Source: Microdochium bolleyi
Taxonomy: Eukaryota > Ascomycota > Sordariomycetes > Xylariales > Microdochiaceae
Reading direction: 5' to 3'
NCBI GenBank assembly: GCA_001566295.1
Contig: KQ964256.1
Location: 682,001-746,000 of the forward strand
Length of the DNA stretch: 64,000 nucleotides
In this document: positions 48,945-60,587 of the stretch, piece after piece
How positions within the stretch are numbered: the first letter of the stretch is position 1
Layout of the letters: every line of letters begins with the position of its first letter
Made by a program: the position numbers and the translations under genes
Notes under the pieces: model-generated
Told to the model about the DNA's origin: nothing
What the model saw: only the letters and a program-made list of their open reading frames with translations
The model's database searches: none

Positions 48945-51068
48945 ATGGCGACACAAGAGAAGGCTCCCGGCGTCGCGGTGCCTGCTGATACTACCGCCGA
49001 GGCACACGAGGCCGCTCGGGACCGTGCAGCAACAACAGTGGCCGCCGAACCTGAAGTGCCCGTCTTTAAAGAGGGCGGTTATGGCTGGTGAGTGTCCCTA
49101 ACATGCGGTCCACTGGATCACATCGGACACAACAAACCATGGCCCGTCCCCAACTAGGATCCGCTTACTGACAGGAACCTCGTCAGGGCTGTGGTCGCGG
49201 GAGTCTTCGTGCTCAACATGCACACCTGGGGTTTGAACTCGGTACGTTTGTTTGTGAGACATCGGGGCGTGTGTCCAGTCGTCGTGTGCAAGACTGACAA
49301 TGGCGTTGCGGACTGCAAGAGTTTCGGAGTCTTCCTTGCCTACTACCTCCGCAATGATTTCTTCCCGGGCGTCACAGCCTTGGAATATGCTTTTATAGGA
49401 GGCCTTTCAATCTCCATGAGTGAGTCTTCGTCTGCCAGGCGCCCCCTTCTGCCGGATTTTCAGCAAGCTCACAACGCTCACACGATGTACAAGGCATGCT
49501 CTGCTCCCCTCTGGCGACACTTCTCATTCGATCTAGATGGTGCGGTACAAGTCTCACTATCTTTTTCGGCGTCGTGTTTGAGTCGTAAGTTTTACAATCG
49601 GAAATGGCCCAACACTCGATTCTTTGTTCAGGTGATGACAGGCGACTGACATGTTCGTAGCATCGGCTTCCTCGGCGCCTCCTTTGCAACGGAGCTATGG
49701 CAACTCCTCCTGAGTCAAGGCATAGCTTTTGGTGTAGGCATGGGCCTTTGTTTCGTTGCATCAGCTCCAGTCCCCGCACAATGCAAGTGTCAGCCCTGGC
49801 GATCGGTACACGCGGCACCATACTGACTGGTGACCTTGCAGGGTTCGACAAGAAGCGCTCTCTTGCAAGCAGCATCGCAGCGGCAGGTTCGGGATTCGGC
49901 GGCCTGTGCTACTCCATCGCCACCAACGCCATGATCCAGTCCCTGGGTCTTGCCTGGACCTTCCGCGTCCTCGCCGTCATCTGCATCGTGGTGAACAGCG
50001 TGGCGGCCTTTGTCATCAAGGACAGGAACGCAGCCACGGGGTCTGTCCACCACCTATTCAAGGCTGATCTACTCAAGAGACCCGAGTACCTCCTGTATGA
50101 GTTCTGGCTCATCTTCTCCATGTTCGGATATGTTGCCCTCGTCTTCTCGCTTGTCGACTACTGCCAGTCCATCGGGCTCTCGGCCTCGAACGCATCGCTC
50201 ATTGGTGCTCTCTTCAATTGTGAGTCACCATACCCAGATCCTTCTTTTAGCACTCTGACCTCTTGATGACTTGATGCTTATAGTAATCTTGATCGCATCT
50301 AGTGGGCCAGGGAATCGGCCGTCCTATTATTGGGCTCGCAAGCGACCGATATGGTCGTCTCAATGTCGCCCAGATCTCAACCGCTCTCACTGGCCTGCTC
50401 TGTCTCGTCTTCTGGCTTCCTGGCACCCGGTCACTGGCAGCGTGCATCGTGTTCGCCCTGATATGCGGCCCAGTGGCGGGAGTCATGTGGGCGTCATGCA
50501 CGCCTGTCTGCGTAGAAGTCGTCGGTCTGCCACTCACTCCCTCAGGTAAGTACTCGACTGATCAAATGCCTCGACCAATCTCCTTACCTACTGTTTGGAG
50601 AAGGTGTCGTGGTTACAATACCCTCCCGTGTCGTGTTTCACTTTACTGATTATCATGAGCAGCGTTATCCATGACCTGGCTCGCCCTGGTGCTTCCCGCA
50701 ATGTTTGCAGAGGCCATAGCTCTGGGGCTCAAGACGCCCGGATCATGGGGATACATCAACGTTCAGGTCTTCATCGGTTGCATGTACCTTGCTAGTGCTG
50801 CGTCAGGTAAGTGGACCCCAGCCCCAAACACCTTGACTTCTGCCCGGCTAGATTCTGACACGAGAAACTAGGCTGGGCTCTTCGGGCCTGGAAGTTGCAG
50901 GAGCTCGAGGACATGCGGCTCGCCAAGGAGGAGCGCGAGATGGCGATCCGCAACGACGCCGTCCTTGATGCTCCTGGCGATGCATCGGCCGGAGCCAGCG
51001 GGTTACGTGAACGCCAGAAACCCAAACTCTTCTCGGCCAAAGGACTATGGGCCATCGCTAAGGTATAG
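48945..51068 (+). CDS. Major facilitator transporter, monocarboxylate-porter type
   Basis: Plasma-membrane or vacuolar carrier of the fungal monocarboxylate-transporter-like group. Nine exons: 48945-49087, 49175-49241, 49320-49419, 49494-49584, 49661-49782, 49842-50219, 50303-50545, 50663-50806, 50872-51068; phases agree and give 494 residues, about 12 membrane segments. Family signatures: GGYGW before the first segment, NMHTWGLNSSFGVFLAYYL, FFPGVTALEYAFIGGLSISM, GFLGASFATELWQLLLSQG, AQWFDKKRSLASSIAAAGSG in the cytoplasmic region, LGQGIGRPIIGLASDRYGRL. The fifth intron is GC-AG (49783-49841). The C-terminal tail is charged (LEDMRLAKEEREM). Substrate is not predictable from sequence. Confidence 0.9.
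49783..49841 (+). other. GC-AG intron in the monocarboxylate-type transporter
   Basis: The donor is GCAAGT and the acceptor TTGCAG, length 59 nt. It splits the codon for Trp in AQWFDKKRSLAS. No GT donor in the vicinity gives this conserved join; reading through shifts into CKCQPWR and then a stop. Confidence 0.8.
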
Positions 51069-52313
51069 TCAGCCTCTGTGGTCGGCTAGTCTTGGTGGCA
51101 TATTCGTAGTCTCGAACGCTTCCGAGACCACACGAGACTTGTACATATGTATATATATCCAAAGCATGGGTGTGTAACATAACATATCCTTAATGTTTAA
51201 TCAAACGCAGAACTGCACGGGGCACAAACGAGATGCGGCAGAGTTATAATGTACGCCACCGGATTGCTTCCAGGTTTTGAGCTTGCTATTGTCCCGCTTC
51301 CACTGCTGAACTAGAGGACTGGAGATACAACACGAGAGCATATGCGAGCACAACATGGTTAGTGACCGCTTAAAACCAGTCCTATTATCTAACTATGCCG
51401 ATGACTTCTCCCCCAAAACCATGTTTCTAAAAGCTCCACGACTCAGCTCACTACCCCTACGAATATATTTTACTAATAACGTGTCTGAGCCAGCATCATC
51501 ATGCACAAGTGTACAAGTGTACACAAGCATCACCATCGGCACAAATCGCGGAGCGACAAGTGCAAATACCATGCCTGGTAGTGCATAGACAAGGAGTCTT
51601 TCCACTCGGAGCCGTAGTTGATGTCTGCGAGACTGGGCTTCATCGTTGCAAACTATGTGTAGCGAGAATGCGCGTAGGCACCTCTGCCAGCCGAGCAGAT
51701 TAGAGGCAATGACGATGGCTCCTGTATCTTCTTGCTTGTCCTTGTGCGCTATTGTGTGGCAACTCTTCGGCTAGCGATTCTTTGGCTGTCAGGAACCCGT
51801 CAAAAGCTTGAGTATGGGCCTTCCTCCCCCTCTAGTGTGTCGATAGTGGGCAACTTACCACAGCAGAAACGCAGTGGTGGCTGACGGGTACCAATGTCGC
51901 CAGAGGGTGGATTCCCTATCGTAGCCTGCGCTATTTTGAATGGGTATCTTCCCAGTCCTCCCTGGAAACTGATTTCTGATAGCTCTGAGCTGTTCATTTC
52001 GAGAAGCAATTGGTCGAGCATGTGGTGGAACTTCGAAATATCAAGTGGAAAGCCGGTGCGTGCACGACTGTGATGAGATGCCATCTCCATTGTGCCATCT
52101 GACCGTGGTCCAAAGTCATGCTCCTCTTGCAAACTTGCGAGAATTATGTGCAATAACCCCGTGGGCCGACGTCGTGGGACCACGTGTGTCATGCGCAAAG
52201 CAGTACAGGAGAGAGCTCCCGTCTCCGGATCGCCCAGATGACACACCTCTGCCTAAAGCATGGCGAAATTCATTCATCTCATGTATTAATCTACAGCAAC
52301 CCTCGAGGCCTCC
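51069..52313. other. Convergent intergenic region with a weak gene candidate
   Basis: 1.25 kb between the stops of the two transporters. On the - strand a 148-codon frame (51800-52246) includes FPLDISKFHHMLDQLLLEMN and contains a good GTAAGT donor at 51858 with a possible acceptor ending at 51786, which would extend the frame to a TAA near 51702. It may be a short gene, an antisense transcript or chance. Confidence 0.3.
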
Positions 52314-54736
52314 CTACCTCCCGGGACTTTCATGCGTAGTCTCGGGAGCTGGAAGCTCGGACAGCGGGAAAGGTCCGGTGTCTTGGTTCCTCGCGCGAGT
52401 CCATGCAGTGTCATCGCCGCCATCGTCGCCGCTGGCATTATTGGGGTACCGTCCAAGTTCCGGCGCCTGCCGAGTCTCAACATCGTTATCGTCATAACTT
52501 GATGGCTGCTGGTTCTTGCGTTCCCGTCTCCGCCGTCTAAGCTCGTGGACCTTATCCTTGACGGTGATGATCTCTCCTTCCAGCCGGGCCTGTTCTCGGC
52601 CCCCTCCAAGTTCCTCCAGCGTCTTAGTCTCCAGGTAGCTCTTCTGCCCGTCACCGGCCTCGACCCTGCGCTCGATGTTCGGGAGGTAGGCCCACGAGTA
52701 TACAGCCCCCAAGAGGAGCACGGAGCCGAATAGAACGAAGACAAGCCCCTGTCGCGTCTCGCTCTTGTAGCCAGTGTTGATGCCGTACACGACGAGCACA
52801 GCGACCAGACTGCCGATCTTCCCGGCGGCGGCGGAGATCCCGTGACACGTGCACCGGTACGCCGTGGGGAAGATCTCGGCGGGTATGATGAAGGTCAGTG
52901 TGTTGGCACCAAAGTTGAAGGCGAAGTGGCAGATGCAGACAAAGACTATTGTCGCGGGCGCGCGGGGGGTATGGGCCACGCTGTAGTACACGCCGCCCGT
53001 GATAACGAAGAGCGCGGCTAGGACGAAGAAGGACGCTGTGAGCCACTGCTTGCGCGGGATTTTGTTGGCAAAGTAGACGAAGCAGGCGCTTCCAGCGATC
53101 GAAGGGATCGAGACGGTGAGCAGGTACTGCTGTGCTTGCTCGAGGAGGACGTCGTAGAAGGTCTGGCATGGCTTTGTCGCGTCCGTAGCCCATGGCGGCA
53201 GACCAGTCTGGGCCCATGCTGGTACGGTTGAGTTTCCGCCTGGCAGCGTAGAGTTCCAGCAAGACAGCTCGGGTGTGATCGGTACTGCACTTGTCGTCGC
53301 CCACATGTCGGCTAGTGTGCCACGGTTGTCCAGAGAGAAACCGTAGAAGCCGACGTCGAGACTAGTAAAAGACAGTTAGCAAAACGATTGATCGATAAAG
53401 AGCAGACACATGGCCGTGGCGTACATGAACCAGGTCATACTTGTGCCAAGCAAGTATAGCCAGTTGCCGTCCCGGACAAAGAAGTTGTACATGTCCTCTC
53501 GGGAGAACTGTACGGGCATGGGCAACGGCGAGCTGTGTTGATTGGTCGCGGTCGGTGACGAGAGCCCGATGGCGTTGTCAGGGATGGTTCCGTAGACCCT
53601 CTGTGTGTCTCGCAACGCTAAGCTGGGTTTATTCTTCACCTCGAGACTATACAGGCCGCAGTCGTAGAGAAAGAAACGAAAGATGATGGCCAACAGTGCT
53701 GGGATGGCGCCGGACCCGATGACAATGCGCCAGATACCATCAATGACCTCTCTGCACTCATCCTGGTGCAAATCGTTGAGGCCGCACTGCATCTCCTGCA
53801 TCTTGTGGGTCTGGTTCCGACCGAGCAGCACCCACAGGCCGACCAGCTGTGCGAGAGCCTGGCCACAAGGCTGCATGAGAAAGACGGACGACAGCATGGT
53901 CGCGCGTGACTGTGAGCTGGACCACTCGGAGGTTATTACTGCGGATAACGGGTATTCAGCGCCAATTCCTGGATATCGTGTCAGCGATTATTGTCTTGTG
54001 TCAAAGGCCATGGTGGGTGTCAAGTCAGTACCTATGCCCATGACAAAGCGCCACTAGATGATAGCGCGGTTAGCGGAAGGGGATCAAGTGATATTCTGCG
54101 ATGTCTCGATGCTTACCCAGATGAAGAGGCCGAGGAAGCTCATGTCACCGACTCCATGGCTGCTGGTGGCCACACCAATGGTGGAGACAATGACAAGGAC
54201 AAGCTCAATGCCATAGAGCTTGGTGCGGCCGTAAAAGTCGGCCAGAAAGCCAAACAAGAGCTGGCCGACTACAGAGCCAAGCAGGGTGAAGAGGTTGATC
54301 AAAAGTCCTGGCCATCTTTGGTTTGGGAAGTAGACATATGTGATGGACGCCAGGATGACATTGGTTGAGAAGAGATTATAGCTGCCGGGGTTTCCGCGTT
54401 AGCTTGCGCGATTGTACAATTAGGCAGAGGAACGGGCTGGAAATTGCAGCAGAAAAGAACTGCAGACTGCAGGCTGGGTGAGAAGACTTACGAGTCCGTC
54501 AGGAACCCGGAGGCAGCAACGCCCCAGATGCGGAAGTTCCAGTCGTTGAGGTCAAGCTCGTAGCGGAGCTGGCGGCGATCCTGTGGCGACCCGTGTTAAA
54601 CGGCAGACCCTGCTTGAACAAAACAGGAGGTCGAGAGACTACATACCTGGGCATCCCGAGTGGAGAGAGCCGAGCTGTCGAAGCCGAGGAAGCCCCGGTT
54701 GCGGCGCTTCTCTACCTCGAAGACGCCATCGTCCAT
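52314..54736 (-). CDS. Major facilitator transporter, phosphate:H+ symporter (Pho84-like) type
   Basis: Likely imports inorganic phosphate or a related organic phosphate. Six exons: 54647-54736, 54492-54580, 54117-54381, 54032-54053 (22 nt), 53425-53968, 52314-53361, giving 685 residues. Signatures: VGQLLFGFLADFYGRTKLYG, WWRFVMGIGIGAEYPLSAVI, WFILDVGFYGFSLDN, GANTLTFIIPAEIFPTAYRC and GISAAAGKIGS. The N-terminal cytosolic part has EVEKRRNRGFLGFD. There is an unusually long Thr/Pro/Trp-containing loop before segment 8 (NSTLPGGNSTVPAWAQTG, with NST sites) and a long hydrophilic tail with RRRRRERK. This makes it larger than Pho84 (587), so glycerophospho-compound permease activity is also possible. 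Confidence 0.85.
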
Positions 54737-56729
54737 GGCCGCCGGACTCGCGTGGTGAGCACCAGCACACGCACTCGCGCCGTGTTGCAGTGGAGTTTGC
54801 GGTGGTCAAGCTCAAAGATTGCGTGCAGATTGGTGGAGCTGCGGCCAAGCTGGTACCTTATACGCTGCCTGTTGCTCTGCGCCCCCCTGTCTGCTGATGT
54901 GCGTGTGCGGGCCTGTCAGCTGAAGGCGCGTGTCTAGCCTCAATAAGTGTACCTAGTCGACCATCGGCGGAATCTGTGACAGGAGGCGTGCTTGCGACAC
55001 TGCTCGGAAGTATCAGAGGCAAAGCTGATGACTCTGTCCTGTCCCCGAGACGAGGCAGACGCTGCGACGAGTCTGGAGGAAGGTGGCGATCGAGGCTTCC
55101 ACAATGGGATCTTGAGGCCTTGCCCAGCGGAGCGGAGGGCTCTAGGCTCGAGGGGGCCTGGGTGGCTTTGACTCCCCGATGCCGCGGGAGAGGAGAGCAA
55201 CAATGGGCAAATGTACGGATGGTCGAGGCTGCGTGCGTGCCGGAGATAGCCAAGAGGAGCACGTGTGTCGAGGGCGTGACGGACAAATGGCGATGATGTC
55301 GAGGAAGGAGGTCGAGGATCACAGGAGAGCAAGACTGTAAGGTTCGCAGGCGACATGGACTTGCACAGGCACAGGCACGATCTTATCACAGAACGAGCTG
55401 CGGGAGCTAGCAGCATGCGCCACTGTGCGTGGGCTTGGCCGCGGTCCCGAGCTTGGGAGAATGTTCAGCTCTGTGACAAAGAGCAGCAGACATCAAGTAG
55501 CTCGAGTGGCAGAAGCAGTCTGCCAATACTGCCGCCAAGGGCCTTGACAAAGGTTGGCAGCTGGGTCCCCTTGCATCTCGCACAGCGTGGCGGCCCCGGA
55601 TCATGCCTCGCGCCATGTGCCTCACCACCCGTCAGTGCAGCCCGCGCTGGCCCGGGCAGGTCGCGGGGACCCGGAGGATCTGCAAGACGGACGAGCTGCC
55701 GCGTGCATGTCATGATCGAGACGTGCTCGGCCATTGTCCACAGCAGGGCGTTGTCGAGGCATCCGTCCAGCCGGGACAGGAACGTGCGACAGGACCCGAG
55801 AGAATGTGGGGGTGACGTTGGACAAGGTCGGCGAGGTCGGGTCAAGCTCTCCGAGGAATTACCTGAGGCAGAGGGAGACCGGCCCAGACAGCGAACGGGA
55901 TCTCATGGTGAGGGGAGGGTCGTGAGGCAGGACCCCTGGAGCCCTTCGCGGGCCCTGCCCTGGCCCGGCCACATCGAGAAGGGGACCAGGAAACGTGGGC
56001 TGGCGCAGGCCCGTGATTGGCTGCTGCGCGGCACCCACAAGGCAGAGACCACCCTAGCAGAAGGCTTGTCTCTATTGCCCTTAGGCGTCGACGGCCATGT
56101 ACGGTATGCGCCGCACTGCCCAGACATTGAGAGCGCCTTGCCCGGTGCTTGGCGGGCTGCCCAACGGCCCTGTGACAGCGCGCCGTTGCCTCCATGTGGC
56201 CGTCGTCCTGGCTCCCGCCCGCGCGGCGCTGGATGCCATCACCAGGTGCACAACCTCTTCCGACCACTGGCGGCGCCATGCGGCTGCCGGCTCATAGCCC
56301 TGTTCCACTCCCGCACCCAGGTTTCCCCGCCATCGCCGCCCGGCCTCACCTCCCTCACTGTGCTGGCACGGCTTCCTCAACAGCCGTCGCCAGCGACACT
56401 CCGCGCCTCCCGCACATCGCCTCGGAACCCCCCACGGCATCACTGACACCAGAGCGGCCAGCTCCTGGCCCTTCGCTCCTCACGTCTGCCCGCCGTCTCC
56501 GTCTCATCAACCAAGGGCTCTGCTGTGGATTGCCCATACTGACGACCGCTGCCTCGAGTCACCCCAAACACCACACCCTCGCTCGCACCTCGCTCTGGAC
56601 ATGCCGGACCTCGCTACAGCTTGCCCAGACAGCAGTTTCGCAACACCCGATCCCCATCGCCTGCCGATCTCGTGCTAGTCAGGCCTGGAGGCCGCTCCAC
56701 TCTCCGGAGCTGACGACGCCCACACTGTC
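54737..56729. other. Divergent intergenic region
   Basis: 1.99 kb between the starts of the phosphate-type transporter (-) and the 388-residue protein (+). The longest frame (55355-56446, 363 codons) is rich in Arg/Pro/Ser/Gly, overlaps other long frames on both strands and lacks any motif, so I do not call it. Confidence 0.5.
55260..55265. promoter_or_regulatory. CACGTG site upstream of the phosphate-type transporter
   Basis: CACGTG is the core site of the bHLH phosphate regulators Pho4 and NUC-1. It lies 524 bases upstream of the transporter start. The same hexamer occurs elsewhere in the window (for example 18310), so it is only suggestive. Confidence 0.25.
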
Positions 56730-58139
56730 ATGGCTGCTTCTTCCTCGTCCGCATCCTCGTATGCCTCGACCTCGATCACGCGTCCGCCCTCCTATGGCAC
56801 CTATCCGCCCACCTTCTCCTCCCGGGAATCGCACTTCACATCCCCGGAGTCCCTTGCGGTCTCCAACGACTATGATCAGCTCGTCGATGCCTTGAGACCG
56901 CTCGATCTCGGTCCGCCAGGCTACCAGGCAACAATGTAAGATCGCAGACATTTTAGTCACTCTCTCGGAGGTTGTCTTCTTCTTCGGATTCGGTCGCTTA
57001 CGACTACTGCTACCATTACAGAGTCTTGTTCGAGGGTACAGCCGAGGAGAAGACCATCTACCTGGGCCCTTGGGAGGTGGTGGGCAACGAGCAGCGCCGC
57101 GTCTTGTGGCAATGCAGCTACCAGATGGAGCGGCTCGAGCATTTCTGTGAGTCCACACCGGCTAGCCAACGTCAAGTTCTTGAACCATATCACCCAAAGA
57201 TAGTCCCTCTAAGACAAATTCTAAAGTACCAACCGCTCCTGCGGACATTATCCCCCACACACTCCATGCCAGGCATCGGCAGTTTTCGGATCCCTTCGCA
57301 CTGGAGCAGTTTGTCACCTTCCGCAACAGGCAACGGGTGCGATACACCAACGAGGACGGTCAAGTGCTCCTCGACCAGCCGATAGAAGTCAAATACGAAT
57401 TCACCTCGGTCGAGTCGTCCTTCCGCTTCCAGGGAGACCTGCGGAGGAAAGACCTGGTCGATTGCTTCGACGTCGACGTCGTGTGGACTGATGCCCACGG
57501 CCGCACAGACTCGTTTGGGAACGTCAAGGGCATCGGGACCGTGCAGCGGCTAAAGCTCTGGGCTGATCAGTACACTTCGGCCCACTCCCTGACGGTGTTC
57601 GCCAATCGTGTCGACCGAGACAGGAAATACAAGGAATACTTTGTGGAGCATTTCGAGGGCGAGGTCAAATCCCGCGACGACCGACGGCGGACACTCCGGC
57701 TCGCTGTGCGGGGACGCCGCGGCAGTGCGCCAGAGGGCTCCTCCAGTCGATCACTAGGCGGTCTGATCAGGGCCCGCCAGCGGTCGGTCGGTTCGGCAGT
57801 GTCTCCGACCAGTGGGCCTGACATCCGGTATCTGGGGATACAATTCAGCAGGACCGAAGGTATGCATATATGACATGTATACTCTTGAAGCTGCGCGGGC
57901 CCTTGACTGTCTAGCTTGCTGACACAAGTCCCACAGACTTCCGTAGATTCATCGACGCCTGGGTCATGGCGCACAGCACGGACAGCGAATTCCGAGGCGT
58001 GGCATTCCCGCACAACCGCTTCGAGCTCCCATCCCCGGAAATGTCGTCCAATGCATCATACGACTTGGGCAGCAGCGAGATGTACTATTCGCAGATGCTG
58101 CCGGTCCCTGAGGTCGATGACGACCAGATACCGCCTTGA
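56730..58139 (+). CDS. Uncharacterised 388-residue fungal protein
   Basis: Four exons, 56730-56935, 57022-57146, 57227-57859, 57937-58139, with agreeing phases. The second acceptor (CTAAAG at 57226) is used because it gives the coherent stretch PADIIPHTLHARHRQFSDPF; the nearer CCAG is out of phase. The N-terminus is Ser/Thr/Pro-rich. A folded part follows: GYQATIVLFEGTAEEKTIYL, LWQCSYQMERLEHF, FALEQFVTFRNRQRVRYTNE, VEVKYEFT-type strands, CFDVDVVWTDAHGR and KLWADQYTSAHSLTVFANR. An Arg/Ser-rich insert (about residues 265-310) precedes FRRFIDAWVMAHSTDS and an acidic end. No signal peptide, membrane segment or catalytic motif is seen. The beta-rich pattern ending in a helix suggests a lipid- or protein-binding fold, but I do not recognise it. 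Confidence 0.75.
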
Positions 58140-59055
58140 TATACCTTGACCAGAGCATATACTTACACTACAGGCGTCTTTGCGTCAAAGGCATCCGCTG
58201 AGCACTCTTTGCATTCCTATGCTGTTGTCCAATTACCACAGCTAGACACCGAGCTGGGAAAAGTAGCCCAGCCACCCCCTGATGGAAGCGGCTCGCCGAT
58301 GGTTACACGGGCTGTCCATGCCAGAGGGCAATACCAAACACGACAGTGCTGCTTCATAGTGGGCAGCCGCCTCGCATTCCTTCCCGAAGCTGCCACCGTA
58401 GCCGCATCACGCATCCAACCATGTGCGATCAGCAGGCAGCAGAGGGGATAGTTGGCAGAATTGGATGCTGTACACGGCCGCCACGGGGTGGAGGACAACG
58501 CGGACAAGGCAAAAGGTTCTCGGACTGTACTGAGCGATACGATTTCATGCCTGAGCGGCCGGGAACTGGGTACACTGGCACTCTAAGCAGATTGTGCAGT
58601 TGTTGCTGGCTCGCAGAAGCGAGCCGATGGCCGGGGACGGTCAAGAGATCTGATTCGGCATAGTCAAGCCGCAGTCCAACCGGCCTTCGAAAGCGGGGCC
58701 GCCCGGCGCGTGCCGGTGGATCCACACCATCACCCAAGCCGGCGCTAAGCTTGACGCAGGCATTACAGCAACGTCATCGTCCGATCACTCGTGGAAGACT
58801 GATGATGTTGCTCGCGAGTGGAACGTTGTTGGACCGGGCCATCCGGAGTCGTATTCTAGAAGCTTGAATTACATTATCCAGCTGAACATCTGATCCAACT
58901 TTTGGCGAATATCTCCAATTGCCCTCCCGTGTCCCGTGGTTCTCGCGACATCTGGGTCCCAGCAACATCTACGCACACAGTGCTAAGTAGTCAACATCGG
59001 ACATAGCCGCCACGGGCAAACAGAACACAAACACAAATAACACAAAACGGAGACA
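58140..59055. other. Intergenic region before acetate kinase
   Basis: 916 bases with the 3' end of the preceding gene and the acetate kinase promoter. No frame above 105 codons and nothing protein-like. Confidence 0.55.
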
Positions 59056-60587
59056 ATGGCGACGGGGAAGAAGAAGATCATCCTCTCGATCAACGCCGGT
59101 TCCAGCTCTGTCAAGGTCTCGGTGTTCTCGGCCGAGCAGAACTCGACGGTGGCTACTGCCAAGGAGGCGGAACATGAGACTCCCGCCTCGTATACTTCTC
59201 CGAAACAGCTGGCAGAGATATCGCTCAGCGGTCTGACCTCGCCGCCATGTACGGTGAAATACTCACGCGACGGCGCGGTCGCCTACAAGGACAAGAAGGT
59301 GCCGGAAGAGGGGCAGGCCGGGGGTGACGTGGGGGAGATCCGCAGCCAGGAAGACGCCTTCCGCTTCCTGCTTGACACGCTCGTCCGCGACGAGCAGCTG
59401 TCCGAGGTGTCGTCGGCCGCGGACATCGATATCGCATGCCACAGGGTGGTGCACGGCGGGGACTACACCACGCCGCGCATCATCACGCAGGAGACGTATC
59501 ACCACCTCGAGGAGCTGACGGACCTGGCGCCGCTGCATAATAGCAGCGCGCTGGCGATTGTCAAGCTCTGCATGAGTGGCAATGGGGATCTGGACGATAA
59601 GCCCAGGCCACAAAGCGGACAAGGTGACGATGGCAGCAGGAGCGGCGGCAGCAGCGAGCTGCTCCTCCCGCGCGCCACAAACGTGGCGTGCTTCGACTCG
59701 CAGTTCCACGCCAGCATCCCGGCACACATCAGCACGTACCCGATCTCCCCTGACACTGCCAAGAAGAACGGGCTGCGCAAGTACGGCTTCCACGGGATCA
59801 GCTACCAGTTTGTCACAGAGTCCGTGGCTCGCTTCCTGAGGAAGCCCGTGGAGGAGACGAGTATCATCGCGCTGCATCTGGGCAGTGGTGCCAGCGCCTG
59901 TGCGGTGAAGAATGGACAGAGCCTGGATACCTCGATGGGGCTGACGCCGCTGGCGGGACTGCCGGGGGCTACGAGGAGCGGGAGCGTTGATCCCAGGTAT
60001 GTCTTTTGCGTAAATACTTCGCGACATTTGCATGCCGGGCTATCCCTTATCTTGAGATTGGTGGCGGTCGATGAGATAGACACCGCGCTGACACTATCAA
60101 AAGTCTGGTCTTCCACTACGCCAGCGACGTCGGCAAGCTCTCCCCCTCGTCAACGAAAGACCTGCATATCTCGCGCGCCGAGGAGATCCTGAACAAGGAG
60201 AGCGGATGGAAGGCGCTGACCGGCACCACGGACTTTGGCGCCATCGCGTCCAGCGAGGATCCCAGGATGAAACTCGCGTTCGACCTGTTCGTCGACAGGG
60301 TCTGCGGCTATGTCGGGTCGTACTACGTCGCGCTGCGAGGAGAGGTGGATGCGCTCGTCTTCGCGGGTGGGATCGGGGAGAAGAGCAGCAGGCTGAGGAG
60401 GGAGGTTGTAGAGAGTGTCGGATGTCTTGGTTTTGAGGTTGACAAAGCAAAGAACGATGGTAAAATAGATACTGTTGTTGTAGATGTTGGTAACGAGGGG
60501 AGCAGACACAGGACGCTGGTGTGTGCGACGGACGAGCAGCTGCAGATGGCCAAGATGTGCGCGGGCATGGAGGAGCTGTGGACGTGA
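59056..60587 (+). CDS. Acetate kinase
   Basis: Interconverts acetyl phosphate plus ADP with acetate plus ATP; in fungi it is thought to work with phosphoketolase. Exons 59056-59996 and 60104-60587 give 474 residues. Seen: SINAGSSSVKVSVF at the N-terminus, DIACHRVVHGGDY with the substrate Arg, APLHNSSALAIVK, VACFDSQFHASIP with the catalytic Asp, YGFHGISYQFV, IALHLGSGASACAVKNGQS, GLTPLAGLPGATRSGSVDPR, and VFAGGIGEKSSRLRREV. Compared with bacterial enzymes (about 400 residues) it has extra low-complexity inserts, one rich in Gly/Ser/Asp at 59571-59675 and one Glu/Gly-rich at 59301-59340. The 107-nt intron begins GTATGT. No phosphoketolase gene is in the window. Confidence 0.95.

Noticed and set aside
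48945..54736. Transporter pair as part of a metabolite gene cluster
   Set aside because: No polyketide synthase, peptide synthetase, terpene enzyme, cytochrome P450 or cluster regulator was seen anywhere in the window.
55355..56446. 363-codon + strand frame in the promoter region of the 388-residue gene
   Set aside because: Arg/Pro/Ser-rich composition, overlaps several long frames on both strands, no motif and no intron signals; typical of open frames in GC-rich DNA.
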